A stretch of DNA of 64,000 bases, taken from assembly GCA_022496805.1 (NCBI GenBank), contig CM040088.1:868001-932000 (forward strand), in the 5' to 3' direction. The DNA comes from Pohlia nutans. Lineage: Eukaryota; Streptophyta; Bryopsida; Bryales; Mniaceae. The position numbers and the translations under genes are program-made. Every line of letters starts with the position of its first letter. Position 1 is the first letter of the stretch. Positions 11,297 to 22,935 of the stretch are shown piece after piece. Under the pieces are notes generated by a model. The model searched no databases, was not told the DNA's origin, and saw nothing but the letters and a program-made list of their open reading frames with translations.

Positions 11297-11732
11297 TGGA
11301 ATCCTCGCGCCTGACAGATTCTCGCTACTTAATACAGATTTGTAACTCGCTCTCGCTGGGTCTATCGTGAAACCCTGGATCTAGAATATTCGCCTCGTGG
11401 GAGAGTCCTTTCAACACAAAAGTCCTCTCAATCGAACCGTCTCGCAGCGCCGCTCACGATTCTGAACTATCTAGAAAGCTATGGAGCACTCTGGGAGTGT
11501 TACAGCCCGCGCCGCTGTGGCGGCGCGACCTCGCCTCCGTCCGCCATCGCCATCCCGAATCCCATATGAATATATTTTGAATGCAAAAAATAAAAAAATA
11601 AAAAATACTGAACTAATGTTTTCAGATCCAAAGTAGGATATATGTTCAAATCCCTACGAAACCAGCCCGGCTAGGCTGAATTGGATTCAGATAGTCGCAA
11701 TAGAATCAAGTCTTTGGATACCACAGGGGTCC

Positions 11733-12003
11733 CAAACATTTTTGCCGGGGTAAAAAGTGGATGGTTTGGCCCCATTTTTTACCCCATTTTTTGAACTTTT
11801 ATCGTGTTTCAAAAGTGAAGATTGGGAGTTGGGGATCAATTTTTGACTCCCTTTTCAGAACCTTTATCGAGGTAAAACATAATTTACCAGGGTAAAGCAA
11901 TGGTACTTTTAACCTGCATGGGGGCAAAAAAACTGCCCCGGGATAAAAGTCCCTCATTTTTACCCCCACCCCAAGTTTAACCCCGGAGTCAAATTGTGAG
12001 GGC
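11733..12003. mobile_element. possible MITE with GGGGTAAA-type ends
   Basis: TTTTGCCGGGGTAAAAAG on the left and the inverse of CCGGGGTTAAACTTGGGG on the right form an imperfect inverted pair about 270 bp apart. Similar GGGGTAAA/TTTACCCC motifs recur inside. No target duplication is evident. Confidence 0.3.
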
Positions 12004-12266
12004 TCCATTGATGGAATCGTAATAGTGAGTACTACCTGCAGGCAGAAACTTACTGTAAATCTTACTAAGGAGTCAGTAGTACTGTAGTGTAGTACAATTT
12101 TCAAATCCGAAAGGGTTCAAAACTTCAAATGGGCCTTCTGTTCTCACGTTGTGGGGCTCTTGTCTTTTGCATACGTCAGTCACGGAGTAGTACTGACTCC
12201 ACAGTACAGTACTGTACACTATACTAGGCTCCAAAGTTCAAAAGCTCTTCGGAGGTAGACCAGTCA

Positions 12267-12771
12267 GAGTGTCCTCACCGGTTGGCGCTTGGCCGCGAGT
12301 GCTTTGGCGGGCCCGGGCTAACTGGAGTCCCTCACCGCGGCGCGCTGAACGGCTCACACTGCCGCGGCCTCTTCAAAACCGGCCTTTCGCTCGCCAAATT
12401 CCAGAGTCTGTTTGGTATTGAGCGCGCCCTTTACACGGAGAATTGCAAGGCAAATTTTTGCCTATTTTCGTTTCTGGATTGGATTTGGGTGTTTTTGGCG
12501 ATGGCAAGGCGTGGGCGTGGGTTTGCTGCGCTACGTGGCGTTTCCTGCCGCTGCAATAAGGGAGTCGGCAGCGGCGTGTCGGGGGTCTGATCATGAAAAC
12601 CATCGGGATTCTGCAGCCGATTTCGTCCGGGAGAGTCGGGGCCTGCCTGTCGCGGCCTGTTTCGGCACGGATGGGTGAAGGACCACGGATTTGGCTAGTC
12701 GCAGAAAGCCAAGCGAGCCCTCAGAAAAGCATGTCGCGAGCCACGCCAAGCGCCAACCGGTGAAGATGCTC
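12267..12771. mobile_element. PIF/Harbinger-like MITE, GC-rich core
   Basis: Inverted ends GAGTGTCCTCACCGGTTGG and GAGCATCTTCACCGGTTGG, followed by GCGCTTGGC on both sides, bound about 505 bp. The flanking trinucleotides are TCA and TTA, near the TWA target of PIF/Harbinger. The core is much richer in GC than its surroundings, so it may hold captured sequence; I recognise no protein. Confidence 0.6.
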
Positions 12772-12775
12772 TTAA

Positions 12776-13090
12776 TCTCTTATATTAAGTCCACATCGTT
12801 ACGATACTATGTTACTACTCGGCTTGGTATCCATCACGATACCATGTCATAAAGTCATTCACATTTCACATTCATACTTTTTGTTTAAATTTTCATCACG
12901 CCCTCAAATCGTTCTCCACATTTCCCATATTGTTCTCCAAAGCTTTGCGTCACATTCCCCAAGGTTCCATCATGTTTCCTAATGTTCCCAAGTTCTCTTT
13001 ATGTTCCCAAAGTTCCCACGTTCTTTTTTTTGTTCTCAATTGATTTTCAAGTTCCAAATGCAATGTTGGTGAATTGCAACAAGGTATTTG
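12776..13090 (-). repeat. GGGAACATTAG-type dispersed repeat, copy 1
   Basis: The reverse complement matches 18590-18960: GGGAACTTTGGGAACATAAAG, GAGAACGATTTGAG, GACATGGT and TTGCA...CACCAACATTGCAT occur in the same order. The core is built from short degenerate units of about 10-12 bp (GGAACATTAG). Moderately diverged; ends unclear. Confidence 0.6.
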
Positions 13091-13457
13091 CTAGTATTAT
13101 AATATATGTGGTTTTTGTGCTTTTGGTCTTCTTTACCAAGGTATCGATAGATACAAAGGGTCCTAGTAATATTTTTTTGTTTTTTTCTCATAATTTTCTT
13201 TTCTCTAAACTTTTATTTTTGGATATATTTTCAAACCCTAAGTTCAAATATTCCAAATGATAACTTAATAGGATGGAAAGGATTATATTAGCGGAAGTGT
13301 CGTTTTTTAAACACGATTGATAGTCCTTGCCTAAAAGGTAGGGCCCACTAAAGAAGATGCATTGTTTATGTATGGAAAAAAGTCACGAGGCTCCCAAGAC
13401 GCCAAACCCAACTTGCTTGCGTTTAGAAATTGGAAATAATAAGGTAGAAACATCCAA

Positions 13458-13751
13458 GAGCATCCTCACCCATGTTTGGGAAGGGTCTCTCACATTGGAA
13501 AAACTAGATGAAAAATGTTGCAAATAGCCTAGGAGCACTCAATCATAGCGTGTTAAGCAATTACTTTCCAAATCTAAGTTTAGTTGAATATATCCCACGT
13601 TCTAGTTGTCAGTGGTTCATTGATTGTTTGATGCACACATTTAGTGTGTAAGAGTGGGAAACTGTGATTTCAAGGTCTCTTCAATTCGGTATTCAAATAT
13701 ATATGAATAATTTTAGCATGTGAGTTTTAGTGTGCAAGGGTGCAGATGCTC
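13458..13751. mobile_element. PIF/Harbinger-like MITE
   Basis: The ends GAGCATCCTCACCCATG and (inverted) GAGCATCTGCACCCTTG bound 294 bp. Flanking trinucleotides are CAA and TAA. The terminal motif is shared with 12267-12771 and 17489-17957. Confidence 0.55.
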
Positions 13752-13754
13752 TAA

Positions 13755-16700
13755 AACCGTATTTAAAGCAATTCAACAGAGTTGGTGGCACCTTTTTCAA
13801 AGTAGAGTATTTTGTACTATTAGCAATTGAAAATAATGATTTTAAAAAATAAAAAATAAAAAAAGAATAAACCATATACTTACTATGAATTTCAAAGAAG
13901 TTGCCTAGGCCACTAAAACATAGCAAGTCTATAGTGCAAGAATGGGTGAAGGGATGGAATTCTACCTTACTTTGGATTTTTTTTGTCCTTTTGGACTATA
14001 GTGGTTACATAGCGAATTTGGAAAAATATAATTGTTTTTTTAAAAAGTATTTTTTTTTGAAACTATCAATAACTTTTGTCAAATTTAAGTAAAAAATATA
14101 CTATTCATATTCAAATTTATTGTAATTGTTTGGACATCCTAATGTGAAGTCTAAAACATCTACCCACTAACCTTTGCACTTCAACTTATCCAAATAATAA
14201 CAAATGAAAATGCGTGCATAGAGCCATGGGAAACAAACACCATAACATTTCAATAGGGTATTTGGTGCAAAAACAGGGTTATAATTATTATGAAAATTTA
14301 AGAAATTATGTAATATTAGGGTGCCAAACCATTATTTTTTATGAAGGGTGATCCCTAAGGGTTAATGAATTGATATTAGAAGGACAAAGTCCAAATCATT
14401 TATAGCTACTAATCAAGTTGTTTGGCAGTGTCTCTATAATGAGCTTAGTGTAAATTATTTTTAATTGATTTTTAGTTGACTTGGTTGTAGTTGGTTATTT
14501 CAAATCTCCTTATTACCATGTCCTATGTCCTATGTCCTATAGATCATATTTTTACATTTAATATCAATTATTTCTAAAACTAAAATAAACATTATTTTCA
14601 TCTCATGGTATATGACTTACTATATAGGTTTGGTAGTAGGTTTCACATGTAATTTCTTTATAATATATATAATTAATGATTTTTTAAGCACCATTTTTGA
14701 ATTTAAAGAGTTTGTTTTTGAATTGTAAGAGTTTGTTTTTGAATTGAAATATAATTTCTCTATTTGAATTATAGAATGAATAAACGTGCTAAGGAATTCA
14801 CAAACCCAAATCGTATGATCGTTAAAAAATTAACATAATAAGCTTGTACCTTATCAAACCTTGTTTTTAGTGTCTTGAAAATTACTATTAACTCATTATT
14901 ATAAGATTAAAAAAACAACAAAGAATCCACTACAAACAATTGATGTAAAAATATTATATAAGTTCTTAACTTCCCCACCAATGTAAAAGGTGAAATTAGC
15001 ATATGTATTATTGATAAATAGGTCTAACTCTTGGTGTAAGAGATGATGAATTCATGATCAAACTTCCATATTATTTGAATATGTATAGTAATTGATATAG
15101 ATTTTTTTTCACTTTTTATATAATTGAAGTCGTATATCCTACACTTTCACACTTATTATTTTCTTGTTGTCACAATCATATGCAACTTCTTGTGGCATAA
15201 AGTATTGTAGTAATAAAGGTAAAGAATTAATTTTGATCTAAATACATCCAATGCTTGAGAAAACATGATGTGATGTTTGAAAATGTGACATTAAATGAGG
15301 CTTGAGTGTATTCCAATGTATGAAAAAAAAGCCTTTTTTATTTTTTAGGATTTTATTCAACCCTTAAAAATGCCTCTTTGTTAGAACCCAATTTCATATG
15401 AGACCCATCATTATCCACATTTTCCATTTAAATGTTTGAATCATCCTACCATGGCTAATTTTACTTATTATCTGTGGCGATTTTTAATCATTATGTTTGA
15501 GTTTGAGGAGGCCCTAGTGACACTTTTGGAGTTTTTGTATGGCATTTGCAACAAAATCACTTAAATCAAGTATGGTATAAAAATAAAGGATTTCACTTGC
15601 TATGAGTTTGTGTTGTAAATTTCCACATTTTTTTGGAACCTTCGTTACATTTATAAAAATGCAAAACTAAAATTATTGCACAAATAGGGCGCACTACCTT
15701 AAGTCACCTTGAACATGGTTCACATGTGGGTAGGCCTTTAACTTCTAAGCAACCGATTGACCGTTTTCTGATTACAATCCAAACAATAGTGACTACCCAA
15801 TGTTAGGAAATGACATTTTTCAAATTTTGGTTTTTGTCGAAATTGAACGTAGAGATCATGTTCTAGTGTTGTTTGATTCGTTTCATTTGTAATGTTGAGG
15901 TTCACCAAGGAATTGCTCAAAGAAAAAGACTTCAATATTGTCCTAGTATTATAAAACTTACTATTTAGGGAAAGAGATGATGTTCTCTCCTTTGAAAATT
16001 TTGCCATTGACCAATTGAGAATAGAATTTATAGTTTTAACCAATCATACCAAATTTCAAATTCTAAAAGCAAAATTTGCAATTTTGATGAATATTCAACG
16101 ATAATTGCTTCAAAACTCGTTAAATGAGTATCTAAGCATGTTTTGAAAGTTTGATTGTACGGATATTTACTAAGCATCATGTTGCACATTCTTTCTTTTA
16201 GACCAAATTTAGTTAAAGTTGCAGATGTAACATTTTAATTTTAACACATCAAGGTTTTTCCCTTACCTCCTCTTTTATTGAAGGGTTAAACTCAACCTCT
16301 CTCCTATACAATTTGAGAATAAATTTTAGCTTAACCAACTAAAATCCTACATTTTCTTGGACTAGTTGATTTCGTGAATCATTCTCTCAATTGGGCTGTA
16401 AAAAAATAGAGAATATTTTCTTATTATCCCCTCATATGATTAATTGTTTCTTAAAATTTTGAACTCACTTATACAATTCTAAATGAATTTCAATCGGCTA
16501 ATCAATACACTAAAATAAACATTTACTATGGATGGATGAATGGCATGTGTACATTCATCCACTTAGACAAATTCTCATATGTTTGAGCAGAATTTCATAA
16601 ACTAATTATCGGTAAAGCCTCTCGTAAATACCGTGGACCACAGCATATGGTGATTTCAAAATGTCAATTTCAACCGCCTAATCAGTAACTAAATGTATGA

Positions 16701-16900
16701 TCTCCCTGAACATTGCGAGTCCCCTGAAGTTTACAATTTAACAAAAATGAAAAGCAAAGATAGTAGAGTTTTCCGCAAACTCGACCTGTCTGACACTGGC
16801 AGATTACAGGATCTCTTGGAAATCGCAATTACACCTGCGCAATGGGGGGGGGGGGTCAAAATTTCTATTTGAGAACCTTGTTAGCTTGCTTTGAGAGAGG
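13755..16900. other. long AT-rich gene-free stretch
   Basis: I find no exon, RNA gene or well-bounded element. There is a weak terminal-repeat candidate near 14259-14333 and a 12-base G run near 16842-16853. Confidence 0.45.
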
Positions 16901-16906
16901 GACTGC

Positions 16907-17019
16907 AGCCAATAAGCAGCAGGGCCAGGCCTGCCGTTGGCACTGCCCCACTTGCCGCGGACTGGCGGTCTGGGCCGGGCCCGCCGCGAGCTCCGCCTTG
17001 CCACTGCTGATTGGCTGGG
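16907..17019. repeat. GC-rich imperfect inverted repeat
   Basis: CAGCCAATAAGCAGCAGGGC on the left pairs with the inverse of CAGCCAATCAGCAGTGGC on the right, around a GC-rich centre. It could be a small MITE or a promoter-like island with paired CCAAT boxes; nothing downstream supports a gene. Confidence 0.3.
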
Positions 17020-17488
17020 TTTTTTTTTAAAAGGCTCAAGGCTATTTTCTCCAAGGGTGCAGGAAAACTGAGGTCGTGAAATTAAAAGGCACCATTTTTG
17101 GTCCCTTCAAACTTCAGACCTGTAGTTTTTTTCAGGCAACTGACATGTCTACTTTTATTGAGAACTCAACCTCTCTTTTTGAAAACTATAGTCCAGTCAC
17201 CCTACTTGAGACCACTTTGCGGATAACTCTAGTAAAGATGGAACATACCGGAAATGATCATTAATCAGTAAAACTATTTAAAATGTTTGGTTTAGAGTAT
17301 TAATTAATTTGAAAAACTGATGAGGAACATGGGAGGAGGAAGTTACGCTGGCAGAATGATGACTAGGCACCGATTGACCGGGGAGAGTGAGGGGCAGCCG
17401 AAAAGAACTAAATTTAACGGGCAGGGCAGGCAGGAATGGCAAGCTCGTGGGCAACGAGGGAATAGCCGCCCACATGCGCACCTCCTAA

Positions 17489-17957
17489 GAGCATCTCCAC
17501 CCTTACTCCAGAGAAGTGGCCGCGCTCCCCTTTCGCGGGCCCTTGCTGAAAATACTCCTTCACTGCGCCACTAGCAACGCCCTTGTTTGTCCCGGCCTCG
17601 TCAAATATGGACTTCGACTCGCCATTGTTCGGAGTCCCTCATTTTCTCTAGCGCGCCCATTCCTCGGAGATATGACAAAGATCTTAGGCTATTCTTGGGT
17701 TGCTCACATTCGAGGGTCTCTTGCGCTCTGATTGTGGCCTCAAAATAGCCGTAAGCTTTCTGCCCCGTCTTTCCGCCCAGCTGCGTGGCCACGAAGATAC
17801 CCTGGTGCTGCCAAAAATAAACGCGATTGATGCGGAGTGGAGGCCCGGTAGCGCGGAACGGTGAGGCACGGTTTTCCTGGCGCGTCCATTTCGCAATTAC
17901 GAGCCCTGGAAAACCTGTTTTGCGAGTGGTTTCTCTGGAGTAAGGGTGGAGATGCTC
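17489..17957. mobile_element. PIF/Harbinger-like MITE with TAA target
   Basis: The ends GAGCATCTCCACCCTTACTC and its perfect inverse, extending to CTCCAGAGAA on each side, enclose 469 bp. The target duplication is TAA (17486-17488 and 17958-17960). The GC-richer core contains no recognisable protein. Confidence 0.8.
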
Positions 17958-18301
17958 TAAAGTTTTACGAATAGCACTCAGGTATTTCACAACTTCCCCT
18001 TCTTTCTTTGTACTGCCCGGTGAAGGCACAACTGCACTTCCTGTTTTTGTTCACTTCTATCAACAGCCCAACACCCACTAATTAAGTTATTCTGTAACAA
18101 GGAGAATCATTCCGTGCGTAGAGCAATAGGTGCTATCCCCTTTTCCAATGGGACCAAAGTCTAGTTACAATTAGAAACTACTAGCAAACATAAGAGAAAT
18201 TTGCAAACTCACTGGACCAGAGGTTCACACTTGCCTCCCGTATCTCGTATATTTTAGATATCTGAATAGTCCCTCACACAAGCTCAAGAGAGGTGTACCG
18301 G

Positions 18302-18356
18302 GCTAGGATTAGGAGCCATAAGGTTCTTGGGGGCCACGAGGTCCACGGTTCAATCC
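18302..18356 (+). promoter_or_regulatory. possible tRNA-like (SINE) A/B boxes
   Basis: GGTTCAATCC at 18347-18356 is a good B-box match. A weak A-box-like stretch (TAGGAGCCATAAGG) lies about 35 bp upstream. It may be a degraded tRNA-derived SINE; no tail or target duplication was found. Confidence 0.3.
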
Positions 18357-18589
18357 TTGGCGCCGACTGTTTTCTAACCATGTGGTACATTAATGGTTGA
18401 CCACCGGCGACATACCTGGTGGCGCGCCTTGACACGGGAGCAAACTCAGTCACCCTACTTCACCTTCCGGAAATATAACTCATGCGGTTTTTATTTTTGG
18501 AGCCCGAGACTCCTACTTTTAATGTCCTGTGAGCCAGAATCTTTACTGACGCAGGACCGGAAGCCTGAGATTTCAGGACTTTACGAATT

Positions 18590-18960
18590 TCTCTATCTTG
18601 TTGCAAATAATGCACCAACATTGCATTGGGAACACAAAAGGAACATGGGGACTTTGGGAACATAAAGATAACTTGGAAACATTATAAGAAGCATGTTAAG
18701 ATTAGTGAACATTAGGGAACATTAGGGAACATTAAGGAATGCTAGGGAACATGATGGGAACACTAGGGGAATGTAATGGAAAGCTTTGGGGAACATCATG
18801 GGAACTATGGAGAACGATTTGAGAATGTGAAGAAAAATTGGATGAAATGTATGGATATGAGATGTGGATGATTTTGTGACATGGTGTCATGATGGGTACC
18901 AAACATGGTAGAGACATGGTATTGTGACGCTATGCACTTAGTATAATAGATGTGTACGTG
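18590..18960 (+). repeat. GGGAACATTAG-type dispersed repeat, copy 2
   Basis: It matches the inverse of 12776-13090. Between 18640 and 18800 it is a degenerate tandem of GGGAACATTAG/GGAATG units, then GAGAACGATTTGAGAATG and several GACATGGT motifs. Confidence 0.6.
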
Positions 18961-19354
18961 GCAGTGACATGGTAGTCCTACAATTCATGAAATAAAAAAT
19001 GACATTCCGTCATTACTTAGAAAAGTGAATTTAATTAAAGATCCTCTTTTGATTCAATTTTTAAAAGGGGGCTCCATTGCACTGCTCTATTAGAGTTAAC
19101 TACTCTATTCTTCAACTCATTTCAATTCAAAAAGACAGAAAAACTAGTCTATAATGAATTGAAGAATAATTTAAAGCAAGATCCTTCACTACCTATGGAA
19201 GTGGAACTTGTGACCTCTCCAATGCTTGAAGAGAGTTCCTACAAGTTCCCCCAAACCTATGGCTCTATTCATGTGAAGGAACAAAGGCACTATTTGTATG
19301 TAAGCTGTGTCAAAAATCACTTAAGACTATGTACATAATCCTCTTTGTTTTCGG

Positions 19355-19931
19355 TTAACTCCTAAAGGACCAAGGTTAATTTTCCAAGATCGGTCAGCTC
19401 AATATGGAATGAGTATTGATCCTCAATTACTGAGATTTTTTGTGCTAATTCTACTCTTTGTAACAAAGATGGGATGGTAATTTGTGTACATAAATGATGT
19501 ATAGATCAAAAGATACAATCATAAAAAGGTGAAAAACCTAAATGCAGGCAACTCCTGAAAATTTTCATACAATGAGATATGCATCTAGATTTTTATACAC
19601 AATGAGCTAACACCCCTATATACACAACTGCCAAATTCATTTTAGCAAATTTGAAACTAAACTTTGCATTTTTGGCATTTTTTGAAAGTTTCAAACTTGG
19701 GCAACAAGCCAAAAAAAAATTGCAACCAACTTTGAAGCTTATATATATTCTTACCATTGAAGAACCTTGAATGGTTGAATTATTTTTAGGTTGTAATAAC
19801 TTCAAGTTGGTTGAAATATCCTATGGTTGAATTGATCAAAAAGATTTTAGATCAAAAACTATATCTTTTCATGACAAGGAATATTTTTGAGTGTTTGGAG
19901 AGAAACATAGTTGTTGTTCTTTAGGGGTCAA
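19355..19931. mobile_element. piggyBac-like MITE (copy C)
   Basis: TTAA at 19355-19358 is followed by CTCCTAAAGGACCAAGG. The right end is GTTCTTTAGGGG plus TCAA (19928-19931), a one-base decay of TTAA. The TIR motif CYCCTAAAGRAC is shared with the copies at 37144 and 48313. 577 bp, non-coding. Confidence 0.65.
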
Positions 19932-20240
19932 CTCAATTATGTTGTGTGAATGAAGAGCTAATAATTTTTTTTTTAATTTTAATTTTAATTTTAATTTTTT
20001 AATAGACATGCTTGAGAATCTGAGAAGACCAATGAGAGAAGAGAAATCTGAGCAGACCAGAGAAAGGCTCCTTGGATGCTCTTTTCATTTTAATATATAG
20101 GCATCGGGTCATTGACATTACGAACGGACACTTTATTCACGCCGGCCCTTTCTTTAGGGTTGGTGTTTCTATCTATCTATCTAGGTGATATCGGGTGATG
20201 CAAATGTGCTATTTAGGTAAGACATGGGTGATACCTAGGT

Positions 20241-20978
20241 ACAACTCTTAAGTGTCCACAATACATTAATTTGGTCAAACCTCATCACTTTTTCACATTT
20301 TAAGATGTATTATAGATTTTTTGGTATATTTTTCTCATGTAACATATTTTAAAACCGATTCACACTAATTTTTTTCAAAGTTTTTCTCTTGTGATAACAA
20401 TAGTAGTTACAAAAATGCCTAAAATATTATGAAAATTTCAAAAAAATGTAAATAATAAATATAAACAACAAAGTGTAGGTTGCATGCTTCTCAAGCTTAC
20501 ATAACCGGTTGTTGACTTTTCAACGTCGATGTGGCTCCATCCCATTGGCAACCCGTCACCGTCACCATCACAAGTTGCAACTCATAACCTTCTCTCCTTT
20601 CAACTTGCATCCTATGCCCTTGGATCATGAAGATCAAGGGTTGTGATTGAAAAGTGAACAACCGGTTATGTACGATAACCAACTCGCCGCTACACGGCTC
20701 GACCGGTTCTCTAGTCCATAAAAATAAATTTGATTGAAGCACTTTTTTGTAGTGCATATTACAATTTTAGAACTGTGAGTTTTAAAGTGCTGTAAAATCG
20801 CAATTTTAACAATTTTGAAGAGTCGCACATTGGATTAGAAAGTCTGTAGAAGACAACTCCCAGACATTCTTAGTTGGGACCAATTTTATTTGAAATTAGG
20901 AATTAGTTGAAAATCAGTGTTTGATTTAAAAACGAGCAAACATGGCCCCACGAGGCTCCTTGCACGCTTAAGGGTTAA
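20241..20978. mobile_element. piggyBac-like MITE (copy D), left end degraded
   Basis: The right end TGCACGCTTAAGGG-TTAA (20975-20978) pairs with the left CTCTTAAGTGTCCACAA, whose flank is ACAA instead of TTAA. It contains the small nested MITE at 20498-20672. Confidence 0.45.
20498..20672. mobile_element. 175-bp MITE with TACATAACCGGTTGTT ends
   Basis: TACATAACCGGTTGTTGAC on the left and the inverse of TACATAACCGGTTGTTCAC on the right, with similarity running ~25 bp inward. A second copy starts at 63899 and is cut by the window end. Superfamily not resolved. Confidence 0.75.
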
Positions 20979-21140
20979 TTCTTTAGTGCCTAGCTGACCA
21001 TTATGGCCATTGGAGTGTCAAAAATGCACTAACAAAAAAATTCATAAAAAATTGCCTGGATTTTGAATTATGAAGTTCAAAGTTGGAGATTTAGAATACA
21101 CATCTTCTTGAAAAAGAAGATTCCAATTTGGAGTTATGCA

Positions 21141-21459
21141 ACTATCAAAATACCTATGTACAAAACACCTAAATACTGGAAATACCTCAAAATACAGCAA
21201 ATACTTACAAATACCACACATGTCCTATGTTATATTTATTGTGTTTAGAGGTTTGTTATCTCGTTTTATTTTTTGAATTGTGTTCTCTTGTTCATGTTCC
21301 AGTAGTCTATGTATTCGGATCTTGATCAATGTACCAATTCTTTCAATTTCTAGCGCATAAATTTTTGTCCTAAACCATATATGGATAAGTTACTCTCACT
21401 TATAAAATTCACAATAATTATGTTTGAGTTGAAATATTGCAATGGAGAGGTGTTGACAT
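21141..21459. repeat. dispersed repeat, copy 2 (empty site)
   Basis: It aligns with 2325-2935 but lacks the 275-bp hairpin MITE, reading continuously through the insertion point (TTTTTTGAATTGTGTTCTC). Confidence 0.6.
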
Positions 21460-21670
21460 AGGTCATTTTTGAACCGCATCACTTTCATTTTTGAAAATTT
21501 AACCCAAATTCCATTTAACTTTGAAGTCATGTACCCTCCAAAATCTCATTTCTAAATGTGCATATTACAATTTAGAGATATACTATGATCTTCCAGTCAA
21601 CAATTTGATCTTACGAAGGTTTCATCGGCAGTTGTTTAAGCTATGTTTACATTTATACGGTTACATATTA

Positions 21671-22530
21671 TTAACTCTTAACTTCCTGGGCGACCCAAAA
21701 CGGGTCGCACCAAAAATAGAAAAGATTGTAAAACATGCTAAAAGTATCCGAATTAAGTGTTTCAAAAGCCTAACCTTGTTAGAATCAAGTTGAATATAGG
21801 AATAGGTGTTTGGATCAGTGAAAATGTTTTTAATTTATTTTATACTAAATAAAGAAAGTTGGTTGTTCATGTGCCTGAAGCAGCCTAAAAAGTTGTCAAA
21901 TTTTCAAATGTTTGAAAAAATGCATGATAATGCATAAATTTTGCAGAGACATACAAAGACTAATTCTAGATTATTAATTATTAACAGTTCATTTCTATCA
22001 AAATAGATTTAAAAAATTCATCATAAATAATTAGATATATAATTTTTAAGCTATAAACTACCAAAATTCATAAAAAATACAAAATCAATGATTATTTATT
22101 AAAATTCATTATGATTGGCTAAAATTATAAGTTTAATAAGATGCTTAAATATTCATTAGAATTCATCTCATTTAAAGTGATTGTTTTAACCAGTTCTTGT
22201 CTATAATTGTTTAAACTGGTGTTTCTACAAAATAAAATATCCTAAATCTTGGCATCTTATGACTATGTTATGAACATTATACTTTTAGCCAATTCTAAAA
22301 AAAATTGAAAAAAAAATCATTTTTAAATTTTTTATGAATATTCATAGTTTTTCTTTTAAAATTCATTTATAAAAATTCCAAAGTGTTTTAGTAGAATTCA
22401 ATTGTATAGATAGGATCTATAGGTTGTGCATCACAACTTTCATGTTCTATAGAATTTCTAAAAAGTCATGTAACACATATTTTATAGTACATTCAGTTCT
22501 GGCAAAACCCCTCAAGAAGTTAAGGGTTAA
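21671..22530. mobile_element. piggyBac-like element (copy E)
   Basis: TTAA at 21671-21674 and 22527-22530. The termini read inward are CTCTTAACTTCCTGGGCG and CCCTTAACTTCTTGAGGG. Just inside the left end is a hairpin GCGACCC-AAAAC-GGGTCGC. 860 bp, no coding capacity. Confidence 0.7.
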
Positions 22531-22630
22531 TAGTATCCTTAATTTCAACAATGAGTTTAAAAAAAAATATAGACACCGAAAACCTATGGTTCTTCCAAAA
22601 CCACCTTGGCACTAACGAGTTACCCCTTAA

Positions 22631-22746
22631 AATAGGTATATACTATTCTTGGGCATAGTTTTATCAATTTCCAAACCACTTTGACCATGAATTGTTATTG
22701 AATTCTCTTGAAGCATCCTTCATGACAAGAATAGTGTGTACCTATT
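22631..22746. repeat. short inverted repeat beside the large CACTA
   Basis: AATAGGTATATACTATTCTTG (22631-22651) pairs with its near-perfect inverse at 22726-22746. It may be a small MITE about 115 bp long; no target duplication was identified. Confidence 0.4.
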
Positions 22747-22788
22747 TTTTTAGAATGTAAATTATTTCACTACAAGGAAACGGGTGTC

Positions 22789-22935
22789 GAATTGACTGAA
22801 AGTTGACAAAAAATTGTCCGAATTGACGAATGCAGAATTCTGGACCCGTGCTTCTGTCAATTTGGAATGCAGTAGTAACATTGACAGAATTTTGTCAATT
22901 CCTCAATAACCATTGACAAAATTTTGTCAATTCTG
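22789..22935. promoter_or_regulatory. left subterminal repeats of the large CACTA
   Basis: At least eight AATTGAC/GTCAATT-type motifs in both orientations, including the near-palindrome TTGACAAAATTTTGTCAATT. In En/Spm elements, subterminal repeats bind the TNPA protein; here the role is inferred from position and the matching cluster at the other end. Confidence 0.65.

Larger units (their letters stand above)
3861..11606 (-). mobile_element. L1-type LINE, defective, with nested CACTA
   Basis: The element lies between perfect 11-bp direct repeats ACTGAACTAAT at 3850-3860 and 11607-11617. Its 3' end (low coordinate) has an A-rich tail on the minus strand. It encodes an ORF1 protein with a CCHC knuckle (11296 to 9618) and an ORF2 remnant with L1-type reverse transcriptase and a C-terminal zf-RVT domain (7374 to 4021). 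A small CACTA (7375-9617) separates the two, and no apurinic endonuclease domain is found anywhere. Without the CACTA the LINE is about 5.5 kb. It is immobile: the endonuclease is missing, part of the reverse transcriptase is deleted, and there are several stops and frameshifts. Confidence 0.9.

Noticed and set aside
12412..12678. 88-codon open frame in the GC-rich MITE
   Set aside because: No domain and no splice context. Long frames are expected by chance in GC-rich DNA.
14259..14333. GGGTATTTGGTGC...GGGTGCCAAACC as a Tourist-like MITE
   Set aside because: Pairing is short and imperfect and no target duplication is visible.
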